DNA of 64,000 nt from Anaspis maculata (lineage: Eukaryota; Arthropoda; Insecta; Coleoptera; Scraptiidae): assembly GCA_949128115.1 (NCBI GenBank), contig OX421966.1, positions 59,765,416 to 59,829,415 of the forward strand, in the 5' to 3' direction. This document shows positions 22,172 through 31,800 of the stretch, piece by piece. The notes beneath the pieces are model-generated. The model saw only the letters and a program-made list of their open reading frames with translations. It did not search any database and was not told the DNA's origin. A program made the position numbers and the translations under genes. The number at the start of each line of letters is the position of its first letter. The stretch's first letter is position 1.

Positions 22172-22437
22172 TTTTTTTTTTCAACGATAACAATGAGGAC
22201 GATAACAACGAAGTACTGTAAGATTTGCATCTTTGGATCAGTGGGGGATTTATCAGTGGGGTTTTGTTTCGATGGCTTTCTCGTTTCATCCCTCTTGCCG
22301 GGGCATCATCGCACGATAGTAGATGCCCCAGTACTAAGACACGCGTGAAAAAGTCCATCTGGCCCAGTGCGGATTTGAACCCGGGACCTTCGTCTTTGAA
22401 AGCGAGGCCGAGCTCACCGTGCTACCGACTGGGTTAA
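22172..22437 (-). mobile_element. tRNA-derived SINE
   Basis: Read on the minus strand, the head resembles a tRNA: CCCAGTCGGTAGC (A-box region, 22433-22421), then a B box GGTTCAAATCC (22381-22371) and the ACTGGGCC closing segment. About 150 bp of unrelated body follows, then GTTATCGT repeats and an A-run (22181-22172). A tRNA head, body and A-tail in order fit a SINE transcribed by RNA polymerase III. The cloverleaf is imperfect, so this is not a functional tRNA gene. Confidence 0.65.
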
Positions 22438-22813
22438 TTGACAGAATTGATATGAGTATTTCCAGTTATGTGCTCGCCGCCGTACTTATATTCAGAATGT
22501 CACATTCAATTGAGGTGAAATCAAACCATTCAAAAAATTAACGAAGAATAATGTCAAAAATCAATTTCCAAACATAAGAATTTGATTATCAAACCAGTAT
22601 AATATCATCGCTATACAATCAGCTGACATCTAGAACATTGAGCAACTGTTTCAGTCTCAATTGTCGAAAATTCTCTTTACCCTCTGGGCTTTAATCATCC
22701 ACCCCTGCTTTTCTGCTTAATAGGTACATAGGTACCTGAAAGTTGTGTTCACATTTGGGTGTGCGGCATTCGATTTTATTTTTGAATTGTAAACGTCCGT
22801 TGAAGAATATACC
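22438..22813. other. No feature recognised
   Basis: Unassigned AT-rich sequence up to the hAT MITE target site. Confidence 0.35.
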
Positions 22814-23021
22814 CAGGGCCGGGCCTGGCCTGTTTGCCGCCTGCGTGCCACCAAAAAATTGCTGCCCCCCTCACCGGCAGTGGAGAGCCCCACCAAATGC
22901 GGGAATGAAAAGAATCCTTCGAAATTCAACTTTATTATTATATTACCGCCCCTATGACTTGCCGCCTGACATACCCGCCTGCGCGCCGGAACGCACTGCA
23001 CGCCTGCTAGGCCCGGCCCTG
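22814..23021. mobile_element. 208-bp hAT MITE, perfect 8-bp duplication
   Basis: Terminal inverted repeats CAGGGCCGGGCCT bound the element. AATATACC is duplicated exactly on both sides (22806-22813 and 23022-23029). The interior is GC-rich and has subterminal GCCTGCGTGCC-like repeats. This is a clean hAT signature. No transposase is present. Confidence 0.88.
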
Positions 23022-23029
23022 AATATACC

Positions 23030-23643
23030 TCCTTATCCCTATAATAAAATACATCCACTCGAATCTATTCAAGCCAAGTCGAGAACCATTCCTGTCGGGC
23101 CAACAGTACGACAACACGAAGAGCAGTCCAGTGTCGGCGATTAGTAAAAAACAGAACCGAACGCGGCAAACGCCGCAATAGCTTAGCTCATGTCGCATAG
23201 CACGTAAAATACGAACGATGGTGCCGACCCCCATGCGATGTTGGTGGTCGTTAAAAATCCCTACCCTGTGTTGGTACCTACACACAGGGGTTCGGCGAAA
23301 TTTCCGGTATAGTGGAGGAAAGCATTCACCGATGTCGGTGTTAGGCCTTGTTGCGGAAATAGGCCGACGTTAGATAAATGCATAAAAAAAACATTGCACT
23401 GTTGAGAAACTTCCCTACACTGAATTTGACGCTCCTACCTTTGACGGTTTATCAGCAAATAATTAAAAACCGAGTTAAAAACTTTGTTTTACTCCGTACC
23501 TTTGAGGGGCTGTAACTTCCTTATAGGAAGCACTTTAGGAAAAAATGTCTCTCCTGCTTTTGCTTCTACTCATTTTATTGAGAGGAATCACCTCCTGGAA
23601 TATTATGGCCACTTCGGTTTCGGAAGGTCACCGAAACAACTTA
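23030..23643. other. No feature recognised
   Basis: Mixed composition. Small GC-rich inverted words near 23225-23300 do not build a bounded element. Confidence 0.3.
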
Positions 23644-24705
23644 TACAGGGTGTTTCAGATTTAAATCGCGTCCTTTCAGGAAATGATGGGAAACTGCAAA
23701 TGAAGTAGACTTTCTCAGAAAAATATATGGCAGAACCGAATAATAACGGAGATATAGACGTTTAAAGTTGAACTTTAAAAATCGATTTTTCGTCATAGCT
23801 TTGAAACTTCTAACCAATTTTGTTCAAATTTGAACCAAAACTTATTAAAATAAGTCAGTATCGAATAATATTAACGCGTTCCATCTAAATTTTTCAAGGA
23901 CGTGGATAATGAGGGGTGCTCTCGCCTTTTCACCCCTATTTTGCACTTCCTAGATTATTTTTGAGAACGGTTCCAATTTTTGGATTCAACGTTCCACGTT
24001 CCATTCTACATTAAATTTAGAGAAAAAAATTACTGTTGCAAAATTTTGATTAGGGGCTTAGTTTTTGAGATATTTGGGTTTGAGACTTTGGTAAACATCT
24101 CAAAATCTCGACTTTCAAGAGCCCAAAAAATATTTCCCCTGAAAACTTCTTGTTTTTAAAGAAAATGATGGTTTATCAACTTAAAACACCTAGAAAACCT
24201 ATTCCACTTGAATTATCATGAGTTTTCTTGAGTTTTAGTTTTTAAGCCTTTGAAAGTGGTGTTTTCGAGATGTTTTCTGGAGTTTCTAACCCAAATATCT
24301 CGAAAACGAAGCCTCTTATCAAAATTTAGCAAGAGTAACTTTCTTCTCTCAAGTGAACGTAGAATCTAAAAATTGGAACTGTTCTCAAATAGTGGAGAGA
24401 GTAAAAAATAGGAGTGAAGTAGCGGGGGCACCTCTCATTACCCACGTCCTTGAAGAATTTCGATCGAACGCGTTATTATTGTTCAGATACCGACGTATTT
24501 CGGCGAGCTTTGTTTAAAATTTGAACAAGATCGGTTGAAAAGTTTCAAAGATATGACGAAAAATCCATTTTTATAGTTCAACTTTGAACGGCTATATCTC
24601 CGTTATTATTCGTTTCTGACATATATTTTTTTGAGAAAGTCTACTTCTTTTGAAGTTTCCCATCATTTCTTAAAAGGACGCGATTTAAATTTGAAACACC
24701 CTGTA
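23644..24705. mobile_element. Foldback family FB-B, copy, about 1060 bp
   Basis: Ends are TACAGGGTGTTTCAGATTTA and its near complement at 24686-24705. The arms run several hundred bases inward through AACGGAGATATAG, GAACGCGTT(A)TTATT and CCAAATATCTCGAAAACGAA to a centre near 24165. The right end abuts the next foldback directly. No open frame of note. Confidence 0.75.
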
Positions 24706-25860
24706 TACAGGTGTCCTGAAGTTGATGCAATAAAATTCACAGGAAGATAGAAAATTGAGAAATAAGACTACTTTCCTAACAAAAATATCCTCGCAAACGT
24801 AATAACGGAAATACATCCCTTCAAAGTTGGTTTTTTAAAACAGCAGTTTTTTTTCAATAACTTTTGAACCGTTCAACCCATCTTATCTAAATTCGAACCA
24901 AAGTTTACTGCAACAGGTCTTTCTTGAACAGTAATAACGCATTTCATCAAGCATTTTCAGGGGTAAAGGTAATAAGGGGTACCCCCCTTTTTCCCCTATT
25001 TTTTACCCCCCTGAATTTTTTCGGGAATGGTTTTAGTGTTTTTGAATTCTACGTTTTATTTAGAGAAAAAAATTACTCTTGCAAAATTTTGATTAGACGC
25101 CTCATTTTTGAGATATTTGTGTTTGAAACTTTGAAAAACATCTCAAAATCGCCACTAAACTTTCCAGGGCCCAATTTTTTTTCTGAAAAACTTCATGTTT
25201 CTCAGCAAAAATGGTGATTCATCAACCTAAAATACCTGGAATTCTTATATCCGAGCTTATATCACTTGAGGAATCTTGAGTTTTCTTGAATTTCAATTTT
25301 TAAGGCCTTTGAAAGTGGTGTTTTCGATACGTTTTTCAAAGTTTCAAACCCAAATATCTCGAAAATGAAGCCTTCAATCACAATTTTGCAAGAGTTACTT
25401 TTTTCTCTAAATTGAACGTAGAATTCAAAACTTGCAACCATTCCCAAAAATATTCAGAGGGATTAAAAATAGGGGGAAAGACTTCACTCACTAAAAATGT
25501 TTGATGGAATGCGTTATTATTGTTCAATAGAGACCTATTTCATAGCTGTATTACACTACACAATTTCTTGTACAACTTCTTGTACAATCTGTCAGTTAAA
25601 CAATCAAGTTCATTGTTTTTCGACACTATTTTGGCAGATTGTACAAGAAATTGTGTAGTGTAATACAGCTATTAGTAAACTTTGTTTTAAATTTGAATGA
25701 AATCGGTGCAACGGTCTAAAAAATAAGCAAAAAAAACAAGTTTGAAGGCCTGTATCTCTGTTATTACGTTTGCAAGGGTATTTTTACCAAGGGAGTCCCC
25801 TTATTTTTCAATTTTCTACCTCCTTTTAAATTTTGTTGCATTAATTTCAGGACACCTGTA
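24706..25860. mobile_element. Foldback family FB-B, second copy, hosting a MITE
   Basis: Ends are TACAGGTGTCCTGAAGTTGA and TTTCAGGACACCTGTA. Internal landmarks match the preceding element, including CCAAATATCTCGAAAATGAAG. A 131-bp MITE is inserted in the right arm at 25542-25672. With that removed the arms pair over most of their length. Confidence 0.75.
25542..25672. mobile_element. 131-bp palindromic MITE
   Basis: The left arm ATAGCTGTATTACACTACAC is matched by the complement at the right end. A short internal duplication of CTTCTTGTACAA lies in the left arm only, which looks like a later slippage event. Confidence 0.75.
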
Positions 25861-27260
25861 GGTATTGAACAGTGCAAAAATGAAAATTGTTTTGAAGTGA
25901 TTTTTTTTCACCATTTTACACTGAGCTCGACAAAATACCCTGTTTTATAATCAACGCTTTGATGTCCGTCCGTCAGTCTTGTCGAACTCCTCTTGAGCTA
26001 AATAATGGCGCGTCACGCTACCAGCCCAAGGGTCTTGGGACCGAATCCCTATTGGAAACTTATCTAAAGCGTTTTCCGAGGGAGAATTCTCCCGTGAACA
26101 ACTTGTGCAAATGAGCTGAAGCATTCTTATTCTTATTTATAAATGCATGTCGAACATAATCTAAACGACAATTCTCATCAAAATAACCCATTAGGCTGTA
26201 GTAAAAGAAAGATATACTTGCCCAAGGGGGCTCCATTACCTGTACACGCACATGAACGAGATGATTGTAGGTAGTAGCATAAATCCATAGTGCGGCTCGG
26301 TGCGTCCGACACCTCGACACTCAGATGGGTGAAAGAGGTTACGATTATATATATTTAAATATATATAAAAAAAGATATAGAATCGTGAGATGAAACAAGG
26401 GGCATTTCGTTTGAAAAAAGACTTATGGCTCTTTTAAATTTGCGAAGTTCGAAAAAAATGTGCACACCCTTTATTAATTACTAAATCCAAAAGTTTTTGT
26501 CCTAAAGTTCATCTTCTATTCGACTATTGTTGTACCAAATTTCATTTCTTGAATTTGAAAAACCAGGCGCCTACGATTTTCCAAAATAAACCTCGAAATT
26601 ACAGAAATTTTCTCAATTTTTAGTTGTTAGCATTGCCACAAACTGAATAAACAGAAGTACATTTGTAATAAAGCTAGCTTGTGAAGTTGAACAAAAAAAA
26701 TAAATCACTAGTAGGGATTTCACGCAAAAAAATCTTTGTTTTTCTTACAGCGCGAAATAGAACCAATCATTAATTGGAAATGATTTCATGAGGTGGGTAT
26801 TTTCAAACCAATAAGAACTCCGCATATTTTATGGGTGAAATGGTTCTTGGTCAAATTGGCAAATTTAGATATTTTGTAGGTTTTGATCCACAACGAAAAT
26901 GCTGTAGCATAATCTATTCGTATGACCAGTTGGCAGTTGCCCCCTACAGGGGGCGAAAGGGTGGCTCAGCCATGTTTTTGCGGAATCATTCAAGAACAAG
27001 GCAATAATTTTCTGGAAATCGCCAAAACAGGTCGATTTCCTATTCGAAGGATCCAGCTTTCTGCCATGAATTCACTTATTTTAGGTCAACCCCCTAAGGG
27101 GGTCACTCACCCCCTTAAACTTTATAAGCAACATATGTAGGTCGAGTTGCATATCCTTTAAAAGGTTTTTCAAGACGGTGCTACGCTTTTTCAATTCAAG
27201 ACAGTTGTTCTTGAGATAATGAATGTCAAACTTAGTTATAGGTAGTCGATCATTTACAAA
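25861..27260. other. Unassigned, with small palindromes
   Basis: A perfect AT palindrome TATATATATTTAAATATATA lies near 26345-26366. G/C hairpins CCCCTACAGGGG (about 26941) and CCCCCTAAGGGGG (about 27091) are also present. A weak tRNA-like stretch near 26005-26050 is discussed under rejected items. No gene is visible. Confidence 0.35.
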
Positions 27261-27649
27261 TAGTGTACTTGAAATAGTAAAAAAATTATCTCTTGCTTGA
27301 AGAAAGTAGTTCTCAAATAGTTTTTTGCTATATGGTTAGCTCATCCCCACCTGTTCAACATGTTAAAAGCATACATCCCTGTGACGCGTAATACTTAGTA
27401 TACAGGGTGAAAATTGAAAAATAAATCTTTGAAATTTTTTATTTCGATGAAACAATCCTCGAGAAAAACAGTCTCTCATTATTTAGCGACCTTATAGTCT
27501 CCTATTGAACATTCGAAAAATGTACCTCTCCATAGTCGCTGGTATCCTACGTACAGGGTGAAATCAAGTTTTTTTCAATGTTTTTTATCTTCATCAAATC
27601 AATCCAGACAAAAGCCTATTCCAGCTCTGTTACAAGCCTATAATATCTT

Positions 27650-28598
27650 TGTCTCGGCCCCGTTCATTGAACACTGCATTCGTGTGCATTGAGGGTATGC
27701 AACCCAAAATATCCCTGTGTCGTCCAAGTCCTCACCCCTCACCCCCTGTTCGGTGTGCCTGGCACTTGGCTGTCAGGCGCAAGCGTAAACGAGCTCCAGC
27801 ACTTTCTTCGGCCGTCTTCGGCATTCTTCGGCTTTCTTTCCGCTCGTGCCTTTGCCGCTTCGTTCGAAGCGGCGTTGATCTCCGTACGTCGAGCGGGAAG
27901 CCACGCCGTCCTTTTTTGGTCATCGTTCTCGCGGCCATCTTGTCGTGCCATCGGCGTACATTCGTACTCGACCAGAAGCCCATCCAAGGCCCATCGCGTC
28001 CGATAGTGACTCCTGGAGGAGCTCTGCAGCATCTCCAAGTCCAGAAAGCGGCAGTTTTCACCGCTTTCACCGGGGAGCGGCTTGGATCAGCCAGCCGCAC
28101 ACAAAGCTCCAGTTTCGGACGGGATCGAGTCGTTCGTCCGCCATTTTGGTGACGAACACGGGCACTCGTGCATTTCACCAGGAAATCCACCACCAGAACG
28201 GCCATCCACCACGACGCCGCCTTCGGACTCCGCCAGGACGACGCCGCCACCGAATAAGATCCCGTAAGTTCCATATGTTCCATTGTTTTTACCATTTACC
28301 GTTTATTCCCGTTTGCCGGGGTGTATACCTTCAGTGCAGTTCGTCTCGTTTTCAGGACGCCAATCTGCCCCCGATCAGAACCACTCGGATTTTTCATTTC
28401 ATTTAATTCACATTGTTTTTTTTTATTGTTTTGTAATTCTGTCTGTTTGTGTTTTTTTCTTTGTTTTGCATTAAAGTTTTTGATTGTTGTTGTGGATTTT
28501 ATTTCTGACTGTCGCTTGCTGCTTTCCTAATCCAAGAGTTATTGTTTTAATGCAGCCTTCATCGGAAGGCTGCCGTCTTTATGTGTACCGCGCTAACA
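27650..28598 (+). repeat. 5' LTR of the BEL/Pao element
   Basis: Identical in reading to 34166-35114. It is much richer in G+C than the surroundings. A candidate poly(A) signal ATTAAA lies at 28470-28475. Near the 3' end GCAGCCTTC and GAAGGCTGC (28552-28573) form a perfect 9-bp stem with a four-base loop. Long open frames on both strands within the LTR are by-products of its composition. Confidence 0.95.
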
Positions 28599-28606
28599 TA
28601 TAAAAT

Positions 28607-28624
28607 TGGTCCTTCGAGCCGGAT
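28607..28624 (+). other. Primer-binding site, tRNA-Tyr type
   Basis: TGGTCCTTCGAGCCGGAT lies 8 bases after the LTR. It is complementary to a tRNA 3' end of the form GCTCGAAGGACCA, which is that of insect tRNA-Tyr (recalled, not searched). Confidence 0.8.
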
Positions 28625-28847
28625 ACAGGCTAAGCATGGTACAGTCAGGAATTTAATTCACCTCACTATTGAAACTTTAAAGTCACGGGTCAAACCCACG
28701 TGACACTTGTGCGTTGGTCCAGCGTGTTGATCAATTCGTTTTTCGCCCGTCTCATTCGCACTTTTTCACCTGGGTTGGGTTCGCCATTCAGGTACGCCAA
28801 CCTAAGGGTCAGTTGCTTTGTTTTCATTTTTCTTTGTGTCGTACACA

Positions 28848-31800
28848 ATGGACGCAACTTTATCGTCCATCGCGATAGCTATTGCGCGCCTTGAGCCCCT
28901 TCTGGAACAAGGCGTCACAGCTACCACCGAGCCAAGCCTCCAACCGGCATTTTTAGCCACGTTTGACATTGCGGCGGAAATTTACAACGGTTTCAAGAGC
29001 ACGGTCAACACTGCCCCTCTCCCCAGTGCCTCCGAGGAGCAGAAGGCTACATTTCTTGAACGTACACTCCGGGCAGACAGCTTGTATGGCAAACTTGCTG
29101 CGGTAAAAGCCTCGTTTGCGAATTCAGAGCCGACTTCCTCGCTCTCTCGCCAAGCCTCGCAAACTTGGTTCGAGACAGGCCGGAGCAATGTCCGATTGCC
29201 AAAAATCGCGTTGCCGTTGTTCGACGGAAAGTTAAAATCATGGCCACCATACTATGATCTATTCACGGCGTTAATACACAGAAACCAGTCTCTCTCAGAT
29301 ATTGAACGGTTTCAGTATCTGATCTCGTCTTTATCTGGTGAACCTCTCTCAATGGTTAAACACCTGCCATTGACGGGAGATAATTACATAATTGCGTTCG
29401 ACTCGTTGGTTGAGAGATACCAGAACGACCGCGTGCTAGTCACTTTTTACTGGCAGTCGATGATGAACGCCTCCTCCGTCACATCTGACTCCGCGCAAGC
29501 GCTTCGCCATCTTGTGAACACGTTCAACGAAAATTTAGTGGCGCTCGAGCAGTATCCGCATATCGACCTGTGGGATTTCACCCTGTCGAGCATGCTGCTC
29601 CAGAAACTCGATGAGTCGACGCGAAAACGTTTCGAGGTGCAGTCAGCCGGCACCCCCTTCCCCAAATACGAAGACGTCAAGTCTTTCGTGCTCGACCAAT
29701 GCAAGGCTTTCGAGGCAACTGCCTTAAATTCTAAAACGCAATCGAACTCCCGCTCCACACGGGCAAACACCGTTACCGTGAAGCCCGAGGTCAGCCGCAA
29801 GTCGTGGGCCTCACATACGTTGGTGTCTCAGACTTCATCTGCCCCAGCGACGTCGCATGAGTCAGCATGTTCTCATTGTGGGGCGAGAAGTCATAGAGTC
29901 ACCGCGTGCAAGACTTTTCTGTCAATGTCCCCAAATGACAGATATTTGGCGGTCAAACAGAAAAGGCTCTGTCTCAACTGCTTGAGCACCAATCACGGCG
30001 CTCCAAAATGTCCATCGTCGTATTCGTGTCGGCAGTGCCACGCAAGGCATCACACCTTGCTGCACTTCCCCAAGCCACATAGAACTGCAGGTCATGAGTC
30101 ACCCAGTTCTTTATCGAATCCAGTTGAATTACCGCAAATCGTTTCCCCTGGTCTTCCAGAAAATGTCGCGAATTCGGTGACGAATCTCGCCTCAAGCCTC
30201 AAGGCAGCTCATGTTTTGTTGGCCACGGCAATCGTTCACGTTCGTGACCGGTGGGGAGGCTACCAAAGCCTCCGTGCGCTCATAGACCCTGCCAGTCAGG
30301 CATCGTTTATTTTGGACTCCTGCGTGCGCAAATTGGGTCTATCCCCATCAAATCACAATGTGCCCGTTTTTGGCTTGGGTCTCACCCCCGCCAATTCGAC
30401 GTGTGGCACAGTCACTTGCCAGGTCAAGGCTGATGATGAGTCTCTCCCAATCCCTGAATTGGAGTTAATTGTCCTGCGCAGGATTTGTGGTAACCTGCCA
30501 GACACCGCTTTGAACCCGGATCAATTCCACTTGAACTTATCGAATCTGGCGGATCCCACATGGTTCAAGCCAGGCCCCATTCAAGTGTTGTTGGGCGCCG
30601 ACGTTTATCCGTCAGTCGTGAAAGAGGGAATCGTCTCGTCAGGTCCGTCACAGCCTGTTGCCATAAACACCATTTTTGGCTGGGCTCTTCTCGGTCCCTT
30701 TCAAACCCCGTCAAAACCTCTGCATTCCTTTTTGGTTTGCACTCCAACTGGAATCGACGAGTCTCTGCACAAATTTTGGGAAATAGAGGAAATCTCGTCA
30801 CCATCGTCCAAAACACGTTTGTCCCCAGATGATGAACGTGCAGAAATTTGTTTCCGGGACTCTGTCTACCGTTGTCCGTCAGGTCGTTTTGGGGTTTCGC
30901 TTCCCTTCAAAAGGGAGTCCCCCACCTTTGAACATTGCAGGTCTATGGCTGACCGCCGTTGGTTAGCTATCGAACGTCGCCTGGTCCGTCAGGACACACT
31001 CCGTGATCTGTACATAGCATTCATGCGCGACTACCTCGACCTAGGTCACATGACCTTGCTGGACGCAGAACCTCCAGATTCTGAGGCGTATTACATCCCT
31101 CATCATCCGATCGTCAAGATCGAAGACGACAAGCCGAAAATTCGCGTCGTTTTTGATGCTTCGGCGCAAGCGCCGAATCATTTATCTCTCAACGAGACGC
31201 TTCTCGTCGGCCCTAAGTTACAACAGGACATAGCAGCTTTGCTACTGCAGTTTCGGTGTGAGCCGATCGTTTTTACTTGTGACATCCGTCAGATGTATCG
31301 GCAGATACTTATCTCGCCCGAACATCGCAAGTATCAACTCATTCGCTTTCGTTTCTCCCCTGATCGACCCATTGAAACGTACCAATTGAACACCATTACA
31401 TATGGTGTTTCTTCGGCACCGTTTCTAGCGGTTCGCACGTTGCTTCACTTGGCAGAACAAAGCGCCTCGAAGTTTCCATTGGCTTCGCAGGCAATTCGCC
31501 GTAATTTGTATGTAGACGATCTACTTTGCGGTGCGAACTCCGTGGAATCAGCACGGGAATTACAAACGCAGCTAATCAACCTGCTCCAATCGGGTTGCTT
31601 TGAATTGCGCAAGTGGGCAAGCAATCACCCTGATGTGCTGCAAGACATACCACTTGATCACGTTCGAACTCAGCCGTCCACTTTCAGTGACGTTGCTGAC
31701 AATACTGTAAAAATTCTTGGCCTCCAGTGGCAAGCGGCAACAGACACCTTTTCATTCACGGTTCATCCAAATGAACTACCGTGCACAAAACGGTCCATCT

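Noticed and set aside
22360..22437. Functional tRNA gene on the minus strand
   Set aside because: Anticodon and acceptor stems do not pair properly, and a body with an A-tail follows; a SINE explains it better.
25990..26050. tRNA-like stretch with GGGACCGAATCCC
   Set aside because: The B-box match is poor and no A box or cloverleaf with a paired acceptor stem could be built.
27732..28295. 187-residue minus-strand frame and other long frames within the BEL LTRs
   Set aside because: They repeat identically in both LTRs, lie on both strands at once and reflect GC-rich composition; no domain is visible.
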